A stretch of DNA of 64,000 nt from assembly GCF_051062515.1 (NCBI RefSeq), contig NZ_JAMXEK010000002.1; one strand, given 5' to 3'. The notes below the pieces were generated by a model. The model saw only the letters and a list, made by a program, of their open reading frames with translations. It did not search any database and had not been told where the DNA came from. This DNA comes from Aliarcobacter sp017996075. GTDB lineage: Bacteria > Campylobacterota > Campylobacteria > Campylobacterales > Arcobacteraceae. This document shows, one piece after another, positions 25,746-35,329 of this stretch. Both the position numbers and the translations under genes were made by a program. Positions within the stretch are counted from its first letter, which is position 1. The number at the start of each line of letters is the position of its first letter.

Positions 25746-27695
25746 ATGGCACTAATCGACTTACAAAATATTTCCAAACAATACGATATTAAAGTTATTT
25801 TAAAAGATGCAAACTTCACCCTTCAAGCTGGGCAAAGAGTTGCAGTTATTGGGCAAAATGGACAAGGAAAATCAACACTTTTCAAAATAATTATGAAAGC
25901 AGTTGAACCTGATAGCGGTGAAATGGCTATTGATAGAAGTATAAAAATAGAGATGCTAGACCAACAACCAAAATTTGAAGCGAATTTGAGTGTTCGAAAT
26001 GCTATTGAAAATCAGCTAGTTGAGTTAAAAGTAGCAAAAAATGAGTATGAGAAAATCACAAATCAACTCTCAACAGATTATGAAAATGAAGAGCTTTTAA
26101 GAAAACAAAGTGAACTAGCAACTTTTATTGATTTTCACAATGCTTGGGATTTGGAAAATACGATTGAGAGAGTATTAATAGAGTTTGCACTAAAAGAGTA
26201 TGAACACAAAGATGTAAACCTTCTAAGTGGAGGTGAGCAACGTCGTGTTAGTTTAGCTGGTTTGATTTTAAAAAAACCAGATGTTTTACTTCTTGATGAG
26301 CCTACAAATCACCTTGATGTTTACATGGTTGAGTTTTTAGAAGAGTTGCTTTTAAAAAACAATTTTACCCTACTTTTTATATCTCATGATAGATATTTTA
26401 TTGATAATATTGCTACAAATGTAATAGAAGTTGATGGTGGAGAATTAAGAAAATTCAATGGTGGATACTCCTCATATTTGGAGCAAAAATCACAAATTTT
26501 ATCAAATTTACAAAAAGAGCATGAAAATCTCTTACGTCTTGTAAAACAAGAGGCTCACTGGATGCAACACGGTGTAACTGCAAGAAGAAAAAGAAACGAA
26601 AGAAGAAAATCTGAATATTTTGATTTAAAACAAAAAGCAAAATCAAATCCTGCATATATCAAAAAAATGAGTATAGAGCTTCAAAGAGAGCAAAAATCTT
26701 TTAATAGTGAAGAGAAACAACAAAATAAAAAAAAGATGCTTTATGAGCTTGATAATATTTATAAATCTTTAGGTGAAAAGGAGTTAATAAAAGATTTCAC
26801 TGCGAGAATTTTACAAAAAGATACTATTGCAATAGTAGGTCCCAACGGAAGTGGAAAATCAACACTTCTTAAAATATTTATGGAAAAAATGCAAATAGAT
26901 AAAGGAAGCTTCAAAAAAGGAGATTTTCAAATAGGATATTTTGATCAACAAAGAGATATGCTTGATGATGAAAAAACTATTATGGAAATTTTTTGTCCAA
27001 ATGGTGGAGATAGAGTTGTTCTTGATGATGGACGAAACTTACATGTTTTTGGATATTTAAAAAACTTTCTTTTTCCAAAAGAGTATTTAGATAAAAAAGT
27101 TGGTGCTTTAAGTGGTGGAGAAAAAAATAGAGTTGCTCTTGCACTTTTATTTACAAAAAGAGTTGATTGTATGATTCTTGATGAACCTACGAATGACTTG
27201 GATATTCCAACAATTAATATTTTAGAAGAGTATTTACAAAATTTCCAAGGTGCTTTAATTTTTGTATCTCACGATAGATATTTTGTAGATAAAATTGCAA
27301 AAAAACTATATGTATTTACTGGAAATGGACATATTATGGAAAGTTTTCAACCATATAGTGAATACCTTGAAATTGAAAAAGAGTTAAAAGAGCTGGATAA
27401 TTTAGAAGTTGAATTAGAAAAAGAGAAAACATCTGTAAAAGTTGTAAATGAACCTAAAAAACAGACAAAATTATCATATAAAGATCAAAGAGAGTATGAT
27501 AGTTTACCAAATGAGCTTGAAGAGCTTGAAAATAAGATTGCAGAATTAAACAGCTGTTTAGCAGATCCAAAATGTTATGAAAAAATTGGAATTGTAGCAC
27601 TTTCAAAAGATTTAGAAGAGAAAAAAGCTATTTATGAAGAGAAAGTTGAGAGATTTTTAACTCTTGAAGAACTAGTTGAGAGTTTTAATTCTTAA
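25746..27695 (+). CDS. ABC-F family ATPase (Uup-like)
   Basis: 649 residues, no membrane part. Two ABC domains: Walker A GQNGQGKST and GPNGSGKST, signatures LSGGEQRRV and LSGGEKNRV, Walker B LLLDEPTNHLD and MILDEPTNDLD. A basic linker of ABC-F type (KRNERRKSEYFD) lies between them, and a C-terminal coiled coil (about 560-649), as in Uup. ABC-F proteins act on ribosomes or, for Uup, on branched DNA and ribosome rescue. It is divergent from recR. Confidence 0.88.
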   Translation: MALIDLQNISKQYDIKVILKDANFTLQAGQRVAVIGQNGQGKSTLFKIIMKAVEPDSGEMAIDRSIKIEMLDQQPKFEANLSVRNAIENQLVELKVAKNEYEKITNQLSTDYENEELLRKQSELATFIDFHNAWDLENTIERVLIEFALKEYEHKDVNLLSGGEQRRVSLAGLILKKPDVLLLDEPTNHLDVYMVEFLEELLLKNNFTLLFISHDRYFIDNIATNVIEVDGGELRKFNGGYSSYLEQKSQILSNLQKEHENLLRLVKQEAHWMQHGVTARRKRNERRKSEYFDLKQKAKSNPAYIKKMSIELQREQKSFNSEEKQQNKKKMLYELDNIYKSLGEKELIKDFTARILQKDTIAIVGPNGSGKSTLLKIFMEKMQIDKGSFKKGDFQIGYFDQQRDMLDDEKTIMEIFCPNGGDRVVLDDGRNLHVFGYLKNFLFPKEYLDKKVGALSGGEKNRVALALLFTKRVDCMILDEPTNDLDIPTINILEEYLQNFQGALIFVSHDRYFVDKIAKKLYVFTGNGHIMESFQPYSEYLEIEKELKELDNLEVELEKEKTSVKVVNEPKKQTKLSYKDQREYDSLPNELEELENKIAELNSCLADPKCYEKIGIVALSKDLEEKKAIYEEKVERFLTLEELVESFNS

Positions 27696-27747
27696 AAAAG
27701 TATAATCGAGTTTCAAAAAATTTATATTTAAAAAAGGAGTTTTACAA

Positions 27748-28191
27748 ATGAGCTTAAAAGAGAAGTTAAATGAAGATTTAAAACAAGCAATGAGAGATAA
27801 AGAAGTAGTAAAAAGAGACTCTATAAGAGCCATAAATACAATGATTAAACAAATAGAAGTAGATGAAAGAAGAGTTTTAGATGATGCTGAAGTTATAAAA
27901 CTTGTTCAAAGAGGAATAAAACAAAGAGAAGAGGCAATTTCTCAATATAGAGCTGCTTCAAGAGATGATTTAGTTCAAAAAGAGCAAGAACAAGTTGATG
28001 TTTTTATGCTTTATCTTCCTAAACAATTAAGTGATGAAGAGCTTGAAGCTGGTATGAGAGATGTAATTCAAGAAGTAAAAGCAGAATCTATAAAAGATAT
28101 GGGCAAAGTTATGGGAGCAGCTTCAAAAAAATTTGCAGGTGTTGCAGATGGAAAAAGAATAAACGAGATGGTAAAAAAACTATTATCATAA
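27748..28191 (+). CDS. GatB/YqeY domain protein
   Basis: 147 residues, all helical, the whole length being the YqeY domain, which is homologous to the tRNA-binding tail of GatB. MSLKEKLNEDLKQAMRDKE and KDMGKVMGAASKKFAG are typical family blocks. The role may be in tRNA or amidotransferase function but is not established. AAGGAG lies upstream of the ATG. Spacing of about 50 bases after the ABC-F gene allows co-transcription. Confidence 0.88.
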   Translation: MSLKEKLNEDLKQAMRDKEVVKRDSIRAINTMIKQIEVDERRVLDDAEVIKLVQRGIKQREEAISQYRAASRDDLVQKEQEQVDVFMLYLPKQLSDEELEAGMRDVIQEVKAESIKDMGKVMGAASKKFAGVADGKRINEMVKKLLS

Positions 28192-28264
28192 TACTTTTAG
28201 CTAAAGCTCAAAGAGAAAAATAGCTAATAATAGGCTAGATGTTAAGTTTGGATTAGTAGAGTTT

Positions 28265-28308
28265 AAAAAAATATAAAAAATTATCTTTTATATTTTTTTC
28301 GCTATAAT
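28265..28308 (+). promoter_or_regulatory. AT-only terminator hairpin followed by a TATAAT -10 box
   Basis: A 14-bp A/T-only inverted repeat (arms 28265-28278 and 28286-28299, 7-base loop) ending in a T run probably ends the YqeY transcript. TATAAT at 28303-28308 follows directly and would start the diguanylate cyclase mRNA near 28315, leaving a leader of about 50 bases. No clear -35 box, as is usual in this phylum. The rest of the gap (28192-28264) shows nothing I recognise. Confidence 0.5.
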
Positions 28309-28366
28309 AAACGCCTTAGACTTAAATTTAGTCTTTTATTTTATAATCTTTTTAAAAAAGGAAAAT

Positions 28367-29482
28367 ATGAAAAATTTTTTAAGCCAATTAAATGATATTG
28401 AATACAATGAAGCAATTTCAAATCAATTAGATACTCCTGAAAAATTAATACAACTTCTGCTAAGAAGAATTCATCCAAAAAATGTTGAAGTTATAATTGA
28501 TATTTTAAAACAAGCTATTACTCCATCTATTAGCTCTGATTTAAATAATATTTCTGATGTTTTATTTGAGCAACTTAAAAAAAATCCAAAAGATATTTTT
28601 GAAAAATCAATACAAATACAAATAGAAAAATTAATATTTGAAAGATTTGAAAAAGATAAAAAATTAGTTATTCAAAAAACAGAAGATATATCAAAACTTG
28701 TTGTACTTATGGAAGAGTATTTTAATGAGGCTATTTTTAGTAGTGGAAATGGTTCTAAAAAAGTTTTAAATATAAAAGAAAAAATACAAGCAATCGATGT
28801 AAAAAATGGCGGTGTGGAAGTTTTAAGTAAAATACAAAACGAACTTGTTATTGCTGCTGCTTCTATTGAGCAAGAGATAAATAGTGTTACAAATAAACTA
28901 GAAAATGGAAAATCTAAAGTAGAAGAGTTAGAAGAAAAAATAAATAGTTTGGAAAATGAATTAAATAAAACGAAACAGGAAAATAGAAAAGATTTTTTAA
29001 CTCAAGTTCTTACAAGAAAAGCATTTAATGAAGAGATGATAAAAGTTGAAAACTCTTATAGTAGGTTAAAAACTCAATATGCGGTAATATTTTTTGATAT
29101 AGACCACTTTAAAAAAGTAAATGATACTTATGGGCATGAGTGTGGAGATGTAGTTCTTTCAACTTTTGGCAAAATTTTAGAAAAAAGTATTCGAGATGTA
29201 GATTTAGTAGCAAGATATGGTGGGGAAGAGTTTATAGCTATTGTACATTTTAATCTAGATAGAGAGCTTTTAGTACTCTTAAAAAGAATAAAATCAATAG
29301 TTACAGAAAATAGCTTTATCTATCGAGACAAAAAACTAAAAATCACTTTTAGTGCTGGAGTTACGATAAGAAATAAATATCCTACTTATGATATTGCTTT
29401 GCAAAAAGCAGACTCTTTATTGTACAAAGCAAAAGAAACTGGAAGAAATAAAATTTTATTAGATAATGGAATCGAGATTTAA
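28367..29482 (+). CDS. Diguanylate cyclase (GGDEF) with a helical N-terminal region
   Basis: 371 residues. The C-terminal GGDEF domain (about 205-371) carries an intact GGEEF active site at 285-289 and a canonical inhibitory site RDVD at 276-279, exactly five residues before it, so it should make c-di-GMP with product inhibition. The N-terminal 200 residues are helical with a coiled coil before the catalytic domain (about 155-205) and no PAS, receiver or membrane segment that I recognise. Intracellular. A weak 8-bp hairpin (29484-29506) separates it from the convergent tautomerase gene. Confidence 0.92.
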   Translation: MKNFLSQLNDIEYNEAISNQLDTPEKLIQLLLRRIHPKNVEVIIDILKQAITPSISSDLNNISDVLFEQLKKNPKDIFEKSIQIQIEKLIFERFEKDKKLVIQKTEDISKLVVLMEEYFNEAIFSSGNGSKKVLNIKEKIQAIDVKNGGVEVLSKIQNELVIAAASIEQEINSVTNKLENGKSKVEELEEKINSLENELNKTKQENRKDFLTQVLTRKAFNEEMIKVENSYSRLKTQYAVIFFDIDHFKKVNDTYGHECGDVVLSTFGKILEKSIRDVDLVARYGGEEFIAIVHFNLDRELLVLLKRIKSIVTENSFIYRDKKLKITFSAGVTIRNKYPTYDIALQKADSLLYKAKETGRNKILLDNGIEI

Positions 29483-29498
29483 AAGAAGTAGAAAATAT

Positions 29499-29705
29499 CT
29501 ACTTCTCTTTTCTTATTTTTGTAACTGATTTTCCACCAATAAAGTAGTTATCTGTACTAATCTCTTCTATTAAAACTATTGCATTTGAGCTAGATCGATT
29601 AAATATTTTGCTAAAAAGCTCATTTATACCTTTTACCAACTCCTCTTTTTGCTCAATAGTAGCTCCTCCATCTTCATGCGTCATTTTTACATTTATTACT
29701 GGCAT
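29499..29705 (-). CDS. 4-oxalocrotonate tautomerase family protein
   Basis: 68 residues, the normal length. Catalytic Pro2 (becoming Pro1 after Met removal) in MPVINVKMT, the helix KEELVKGINELFSKI, and VLIEEISTDNYFIGG match the family. Members catalyse keto-enol tautomerisation and form hexamers. The substrate is unknown; no aromatic degradation genes are nearby. It is 13 bases after trpC and may share its transcript. Confidence 0.85.
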   Translation of the reverse strand: MPVINVKMTHEDGGATIEQKEELVKGINELFSKIFNRSSSNAIVLIEEISTDNYFIGGKSVTKIRKEK

Positions 29706-29718
29706 TTTTGCTCCTTTT

Positions 29719-30510
29719 TTAGTTCAAAGAATTTTTAAATCTCTTAAGTTCATCTTTTATACTTGGAACTCTCATAAAATGCTCTCCTATTAAAAAAGCA
29801 TCGGCTCCAATATTATGGAGTTTTTTTATAACTTCAATATCACTAACTCCAGATTCAGCAACAACTATTTTACCTTCAGGAATAAGTGGAATTAACTTTT
29901 CACATAAACTCATATCCATCTCAAAAGTTTTTAAATTTCTATGGTTTATTCCTATAATATCTGCTTTACTTTTTAAAGCTTTAGTCAAATCCTCAAAATC
30001 GTGAATTTCAACTAAAACTTCTAAATCTAAACCTCTAGCGTAACTATATAATTCATTTAACTCATCTTGCTTAAGTGATTTTGCAATTAAAAGTATAAAA
30101 TCTGCTCCATATATCAAAGCTTCTGCAATTTGGTATTTTGTAAGAATAAAATCTTTTCTTAAAAGTGGAATATTTGTAATACTTTTTATCTCTTTTAAAT
30201 AATTCAGATTTCCCAAGAAAAAGTGTGGTTCTGTTAATATAGAAATTGCATTTGCACCAAAATCATTATAATCTTTTGCAATTTGAAGATGATTAAAATC
30301 TTCTTTTATAACCCCTTTACTAGGACTTGCTTTTTTTACTTCAGCAATTATTCGAATAGGTTCATCAATTGAAGATTTTAAAAATTGTTTTACATCTTTT
30401 GTGGAAAAATTTCCATCTGCAATTAAATTTTCAAGCTCATCTAAAGATATTTTTTCTTCTCTTTTTTTTACATCTTCAAGAGTTTTATTATTTATTTTTT
30501 CTAGTATCAT
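29719..30510 (-). CDS. trpC: Indole-3-glycerol phosphate synthase
   Basis: 263 residues, monofunctional. TIM barrel; AEVKKASPSKGVI is the phosphate/substrate loop, LLRKDFIL carries a catalytic Lys, VEIHDFEDL and GINHRNLKTFEMD follow in order, and VVAESGVSD is near the end. It makes the indole ring of tryptophan. trpF lies elsewhere in the window (36735-37328), so the trp genes are dispersed. Its start overlaps the end of the TPR lipoprotein gene by 23 bases, with AAGGAG upstream inside that gene. Confidence 0.96.
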   Translation of the reverse strand: MILEKINNKTLEDVKKREEKISLDELENLIADGNFSTKDVKQFLKSSIDEPIRIIAEVKKASPSKGVIKEDFNHLQIAKDYNDFGANAISILTEPHFFLGNLNYLKEIKSITNIPLLRKDFILTKYQIAEALIYGADFILLIAKSLKQDELNELYSYARGLDLEVLVEIHDFEDLTKALKSKADIIGINHRNLKTFEMDMSLCEKLIPLIPEGKIVVAESGVSDIEVIKKLHNIGADAFLIGEHFMRVPSIKDELKRFKNSLN

Positions 30511-31813
30511 TCTCTTTGCACTCCTTAATTTTTTCCCAATGAATCTTTATCTCTTCATCATTTAAACCTATTTCATCTACAATTAATTTCATATTTTTAT
30601 ATGCATCTTTACAATTTTTACTCTTATAATCACCCCATGCTAATGTATCTATAAAAGCAATATTTGTAGGATCTTGCTCCAGTGCTTTTTTTACCAAAAC
30701 TAAACCTTTTGGAATATCAATATCATAATCAATCAATAAATATGCCAAATAATTTTGATAAATAGGGTTTGAAGATGTTTTTAAAGAGATATTAAACTTT
30801 TCAATAACACTTGCTAAAACACTATTTTTATCTTCTGCTAATTCAAACTCAATAATAGCTTGCTGTGCTAAATAATCAGGATTTGAACCATTTGTATATA
30901 ATTTTTTTAGTAAATTATATGCTTTTTCTGGCTGTTTTGTTCGTTTATAAAGCTCTAAAAGAAAATCGTCTTCAAGATTATTTTCTTCCAAAAATATTAT
31001 AATATCATTTGCTTCAAAATTTTGAAACATCAAATTTGCTGTTTTATTTAATTGCAAAGCATCTTCACTATTTTTATAGTATAAAAACATCTCTTTTAGC
31101 AAAGATTGTATATTTTGCTTATCATTTAATTGATTATAAAAAGTCAAAAGTTGAAGTGCAATATTAAAATCATATTGGCTTTTTGGTAGATAATCTTTAA
31201 GATTTTTTACTGCATCTTTTTGCCGATTTAATTGAAAAAACTCTAAACTTGCTTTTGTCTGTACAAGTGAGCTTGTAACACCATATTTCAGAGCTTCATT
31301 AAAACTATCATAAGCTTTTTGGAACTCATCTTTTGATATATAAATTGTTCCTAAAAGTTCATAATTTATAGTACTTTTATACAAATCTGTAAGAGTTATG
31401 GCATTTTTTAAAGATAAATCAAACTCTTGAAGCTTCAAAAGTGCAAAACTATACAATCTTAAGAGAAGCTCTTCTTCTTTAATATTTGGTATAAGATATT
31501 TTGAAATTTGCTCTTTTATTCCTTGATAATCTTGAAGCTGTGTAGCAATTGTTGTATAAGCAACCAAATATTCATATTTGCTTGTATTTAAAAATAGTTT
31601 CAAATATATCTCTTTTGCACTATCGTACATTCTTGCATTTTCCATCTCTAAAGCATAAACTATGTAATAGTCCTCTAGTTGAAAACTTTTTTCTTGTACT
31701 TTTAAATATTTTCTATTTTCTTTTTCATTATTTAGATCTGAATCTTTTATAGAGCAAGAAACAAAAAAACCTAAAACTACTGATATTATTAAATATTTTT
31801 TATAGCTGGGCAC
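30488..31813 (-). CDS. TPR-repeat lipoprotein
   Basis: 441 residues. N-terminal signal with a lipobox ending FFVSC (Cys20), so a lipidated envelope protein. The mature part is a chain of helical pairs: YELLGTIYISKDEFQKAYDSF and AFIDTLAWGDYKSKN are clear tetratricopeptide units, with several divergent ones. Such proteins scaffold complexes in the envelope; the partner is unknown. It lies in a run: methyltransferase, YkgJ-type protein, this gene, trpC, all overlapping by 8-25 bases. Confidence 0.8.
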   Translation of the reverse strand: MPSYKKYLIISVVLGFFVSCSIKDSDLNNEKENRKYLKVQEKSFQLEDYYIVYALEMENARMYDSAKEIYLKLFLNTSKYEYLVAYTTIATQLQDYQGIKEQISKYLIPNIKEEELLLRLYSFALLKLQEFDLSLKNAITLTDLYKSTINYELLGTIYISKDEFQKAYDSFNEALKYGVTSSLVQTKASLEFFQLNRQKDAVKNLKDYLPKSQYDFNIALQLLTFYNQLNDKQNIQSLLKEMFLYYKNSEDALQLNKTANLMFQNFEANDIIIFLEENNLEDDFLLELYKRTKQPEKAYNLLKKLYTNGSNPDYLAQQAIIEFELAEDKNSVLASVIEKFNISLKTSSNPIYQNYLAYLLIDYDIDIPKGLVLVKKALEQDPTNIAFIDTLAWGDYKSKNCKDAYKNMKLIVDEIGLNDEEIKIHWEKIKECKENDTRKNK

Positions 31814-32172
31814 TCTTTATATACCTCTTTTTCATTATTTTTAAAATATTCCCAAAATGGAAAAGTCCTACACTGTGTTGGTCTATAATCATAAATAGAG
31901 CATTTTCTTTTTTCTAAATCAAAAAAACAACAAGCAAAACTATTATTTGGTAATTCTACCTCTTTTATACTATATTTATACCCTACTTTAAAAAGGTATT
32001 TTTCTCTAAAATTATCTAAAGTAAGTCCTAAATATTTTGATAAAGCTTCTATTTCAAGAATATTTATCCAAATATATCCACTTTCACCTATGCAACAATT
32101 TCCAGCACAACTCTCGCAAGCAGTAGGATTAAAAGAGAAATTGTATCCATTTTTTTTGATTAAATTACTCAC
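31789..32172 (-). CDS. YkgJ-family cysteine-cluster protein
   Basis: 127 residues. CESCAGNCCIGESGYIW at about 19-35, then CCFFDLEKRKCSIYDYRP and QCRTFPFWEY. This is the spaced cysteine pattern of the YkgJ/UPF0153 family, thought to bind a metal, perhaps Fe-S or zinc. Function is unknown. It overlaps the methyltransferase gene upstream by 8 bases and the TPR lipoprotein gene downstream by 25 bases. Confidence 0.85.
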   Translation of the reverse strand: MSNLIKKNGYNFSFNPTACESCAGNCCIGESGYIWINILEIEALSKYLGLTLDNFREKYLFKVGYKYSIKEVELPNNSFACCFFDLEKRKCSIYDYRPTQCRTFPFWEYFKNNEKEVYKECPAIKNI

Positions 32173-32881
32173 AAAAAACCTTTATACTATGTGTTTGAGC
32201 CTCTTTATATATATTTTGTACAGTTTTTGTAAACTCATTGTTTTCATCAAAAACAATCAAAGGATTTAAAATTTTCACTAAAGATTTAGAATCTTTTTTA
32301 GCATAAATCATTACCAAAGTTGCATCTTTTGAATCATTTGGATGTACAAATTGTAAAGCTTCAAGGTTAAATTTGAACTCTTTTAAATATAAAATAATAT
32401 CTGCTAATTGCTTACAATCGTAACAGAAAAAAAATTTTCCATCATTTTTCAAAACTTGTGAAGATTTTTTTATAAAATCTCTTAAAGGCATATAATCATT
32501 GTATCTTGCAATTTTAATATTCTCTTTTTCACTTTTTATTACATCACTATGATAAAATGGTGGATTTGATATACAAATATCAAATTTTTTATCAAAATCA
32601 AGCTCCAAAAATGAGCCTTTGTACATTGTTGAAGATATTTTATTTATTTTTGCATTTTTTGTTGAAAAAAATTGGAAAATATCTTGAATTTCAACTTGAT
32701 TTAGATTTGTTTTACTATATTTTTTTGAAAATAAAAGACCTAAAATACCACTTCCACTTCCAATATCTAAGAAATCTCCACTTATATTTTTATATTTTTC
32801 CAAAGATTTACAAATAAAACTATATAAAAAATGTGTATCACTATTGTAACAATAACCATTTTGAGGTTGATATAGTACCAA
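32165..32881 (-). CDS. TrmN6-like tRNA/nucleic acid N6-adenine methyltransferase
   Basis: 238 residues. SAM-binding motif I LDIGSGSGILGLLF at about 40-53 and catalytic motif IV SNPPFYHS, which marks N6-adenine or N2-guanine methyltransferases. The overall pattern (short N-terminus with PQNGYCYNSDTHFLY, then motif I) is that of TrmN6/YfiC, which methylates A37 of tRNA-Val. Exact substrate is an inference. First gene of an overlapping four-gene run towards trpC. Confidence 0.82.
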   Translation of the reverse strand: MVLYQPQNGYCYNSDTHFLYSFICKSLEKYKNISGDFLDIGSGSGILGLLFSKKYSKTNLNQVEIQDIFQFFSTKNAKINKISSTMYKGSFLELDFDKKFDICISNPPFYHSDVIKSEKENIKIARYNDYMPLRDFIKKSSQVLKNDGKFFFCYDCKQLADIILYLKEFKFNLEALQFVHPNDSKDATLVMIYAKKDSKSLVKILNPLIVFDENNEFTKTVQNIYKEAQTHSIKVFCE

Positions 32882-33022
32882 AAAACTTCCTTTTTTAAAA
32901 TCTTTGGATTATATCTAAATTATTTATAGTTTTCTTTTAATAAAATAAGCTAAATTATAGTAATATTGTTCCCAAAATTATAAAATTTATAAATTTTTAT
33001 TATATTTTAGTAAAGGAAAATT

Positions 33023-33352
33023 ATGTCAAATGTTGAAGCTCCTTTAAATACACCTGTATGGGTAAATGAGAGTAGATGTAAAGCCTGTGATAGATGTGTA
33101 TCTGTATGTCCAGCTGGAGTTCTTGGGATGAGACAAGATATTCACTCAACTTTGGGTTCTATGGCAACTGTTGTGCATCCTGAAGCGTGTATTGGATGCA
33201 ATGATTGTGAATTATCTTGCCCTGATTTTGCTATTTTTGTCGCTGATAAAAAAGAGTATAAGTTTTCAAAATTAAGTGATGAAGCAAAGCAAAGACAAGA
33301 GAGAATTATAAATAATAGTTATAAAATATTAGATGAAGATAAAAAGGTTTGA
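33023..33352 (+). CDS. oorD: 2-oxoglutarate:acceptor oxidoreductase, delta (ferredoxin) subunit
   Basis: 109 residues with two [4Fe-4S] motifs: CKACDRCVSVCP (about 19-30) and CIGCNDCELSCP (about 57-68). This is the electron-carrying subunit of the four-subunit OOR complex, which converts 2-oxoglutarate to succinyl-CoA and reduces a low-potential acceptor, taking the place of 2-oxoglutarate dehydrogenase in the Campylobacterota TCA cycle. Order oorDABC is conserved. AAAGGAAA precedes the ATG. Upstream 32882-33022 is the shared, AT-rich divergent promoter region. Confidence 0.94.
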   Translation: MSNVEAPLNTPVWVNESRCKACDRCVSVCPAGVLGMRQDIHSTLGSMATVVHPEACIGCNDCELSCPDFAIFVADKKEYKFSKLSDEAKQRQERIINNSYKILDEDKKV

Positions 33353-33354
33353 TT

Positions 33355-34485
33355 ATGTCAAGAGAATTAATATCAACAGGAAATGAATTAGCAGCATTAG
33401 CAGCTATTGATTCAAAATGTGAGTTTTTTGGTGGTTATCCAATAACACCATCTAGTGAAATCATGCATACATTATCATCGAAACTACCTGCAATTGGTGG
33501 AGTTTGTATGCAAATGGAAGATGAGATTTCTGGTATTTGTGCAAGCCTTGGTGCAGCTATGAGCGGTAAAAGATCAATGACAGCATCAAGTGGACCTGGA
33601 ATTTCACTAAAATCTGAAAATCTAGGATTAGGTTATATTGCAGAAGTTCCTCTTGTAGTTGTAAATGTAATGAGAGGAGGACCATCAACTGGTCTTCCTA
33701 CAAGAGTTGCACAAGGTGATATTTTACAAGCAAAAAATCCAACACATGGAGATGTAAAATCTATTACTTTAATGCCTGGAAATTTGACTGAGTGTTATAC
33801 AGAAGTTGTACGAGCTTTTAATCTAGCAGATAGATTTATGCAACCTGTTTTTGTACTTTTAGATGAAACTATTGGGCATATGGCTGGAAAAGTTGTACTT
33901 CCACCTTTAAGTGAAATAGAAAAAAACAGAGTTTTTAGAAAAAGATTTGATGGCGATAAAAAAAATTATCTTCCTTATGGTGCAAAAGATGATGAACCAG
34001 CAGTTTTAAATCCTATGTTCGAAGGCTATAGATATCACTTTACTGGGCTTCATCATGGACCTACAGGTCATCCAACAGAAGATGCTGTTGCTTGTAGTGC
34101 GTTGATGAGTAGATTATTTAAAAAAGTTGAAAATCATACAGATGAACTTGAACTAAATGAAGAGTATATGATAGAAGATGCTGATATTTTAATTATTGCT
34201 TATGGTTCTGTTTCATTAGGAGCTAAAGAGGCTGTAAATCGTCTAAGAAAAGAAGGTATAAAAGCTGGAATGTTTAGTCCAAAAACTATTTGGCCAAGTC
34301 CTGAAAAAAGATTAAATGAACTTGTAAACAGATTTGAAAAAGTATTAGTTGCAGAGCTAAACATGGGACAATACACTCAAGAGATACAAAGAGTTAGTGG
34401 AAGAAAAGATTTTGATACTCTTTTAAAAGCAAATGGAAGACCACTTTCTCCACTTGAAATAATAGAAAAAGTAAAAGGAATGTAA
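33355..34485 (+). CDS. oorA: 2-oxoglutarate:acceptor oxidoreductase, alpha subunit
   Basis: 376 residues from ATG 33355, with AAAAGG upstream; an in-frame TTG at 33349 would overlap oorD and is less likely. Pyrimidine-binding part of the thiamine enzyme: FGGYPITPSSEIMH at the N-terminus, TASSGPGISLKSE in the middle, MRGGPSTGLPTRVAQGD, and a C-terminal transketolase-like domain II with VAELNMGQYTQEI. The alpha and beta subunits together form the catalytic core. Confidence 0.95.
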   Translation: MSRELISTGNELAALAAIDSKCEFFGGYPITPSSEIMHTLSSKLPAIGGVCMQMEDEISGICASLGAAMSGKRSMTASSGPGISLKSENLGLGYIAEVPLVVVNVMRGGPSTGLPTRVAQGDILQAKNPTHGDVKSITLMPGNLTECYTEVVRAFNLADRFMQPVFVLLDETIGHMAGKVVLPPLSEIEKNRVFRKRFDGDKKNYLPYGAKDDEPAVLNPMFEGYRYHFTGLHHGPTGHPTEDAVACSALMSRLFKKVENHTDELELNEEYMIEDADILIIAYGSVSLGAKEAVNRLRKEGIKAGMFSPKTIWPSPEKRLNELVNRFEKVLVAELNMGQYTQEIQRVSGRKDFDTLLKANGRPLSPLEIIEKVKGM

Positions 34486-34486
34486 T

Positions 34487-35320
34487 ATGGCTTTTAACTA
34501 TGATGAATATTTAAGAACAGATAAAATGCCAACACTTTGGTGTTGGGGATGTGGTGATGGAGTTATATTAAAAGCTTTAATAAGAGCAATTGATAAACTT
34601 GGTTGGAATATGGATGATGTTTGTGTAGTTTCAGGAATTGGTTGTTCTGGAAGATTTAGTTCATATATAAATTGTAACACTGTTCATACAACTCATGGAA
34701 GAACGCTTCCTTATGCAACTGGAATAAAAATGGCGAATCCAAATAAAAAGGTTATAGTTGTAGGTGGAGATGGAGATGGTCTTGCAATTGGTGGAAATCA
34801 TACAATTCATGCTGCTAGAAGAAATATTGATTTAACTTATATTTTAATAAATAACTTCATTTATGGACTTACAAACTCTCAAACAAGCCCTACAACTCCA
34901 AAAGGGATGTGGACAGCAACAATGGAAAGAGGAAACATAGACCCAACTTTTGACTCTTGTAAGCTAGTTGAAGCAGCAGGTGCATCTTTTGTTGCAAGAG
35001 AAACTATGATTGATCCAAAAAAACTTGAAAGAACTTTAGTAAAAGCTCTTGAACATAAAGGATTCTCATATTTAGAAGTATTCTCAAATTGTCACGTAAA
35101 TTTAGGAAGAAAAAATAAAATGGCAAGTGCAACAGCAAATTTAGAGTGGATTGATTCAATCTCTTTAGCAAAAACAAAATTTGATATGCTAGAAGAGAGT
35201 CAAAAAGAAGGAAAATATCCAACTGGTGTTTTAAAACAAGATGAAAATGCACTAGAATATTGTGAAGCTTATGAAAAAGTAAAAGAAGCACACAAAAATA
35301 AAACTATGGTAGAGCTTTAA
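34487..35320 (+). CDS. oorB: 2-oxoglutarate:acceptor oxidoreductase, beta subunit
   Basis: 277 residues. Thiamine diphosphate-binding subunit: WCWGCGDG near the N-terminus, HGRTLPYATG, and the Mg/TPP motif VVGGDGDGLAIGGNH followed by NNFIYGLTNSQTSPT. It begins one base after the oorA stop. Cysteines in CWGCGDG and in SGIGCSG are as found in the family. Confidence 0.96.
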   Translation: MAFNYDEYLRTDKMPTLWCWGCGDGVILKALIRAIDKLGWNMDDVCVVSGIGCSGRFSSYINCNTVHTTHGRTLPYATGIKMANPNKKVIVVGGDGDGLAIGGNHTIHAARRNIDLTYILINNFIYGLTNSQTSPTTPKGMWTATMERGNIDPTFDSCKLVEAAGASFVARETMIDPKKLERTLVKALEHKGFSYLEVFSNCHVNLGRKNKMASATANLEWIDSISLAKTKFDMLEESQKEGKYPTGVLKQDENALEYCEAYEKVKEAHKNKTMVEL

Positions 35321-35329
35321 GGAAATAAT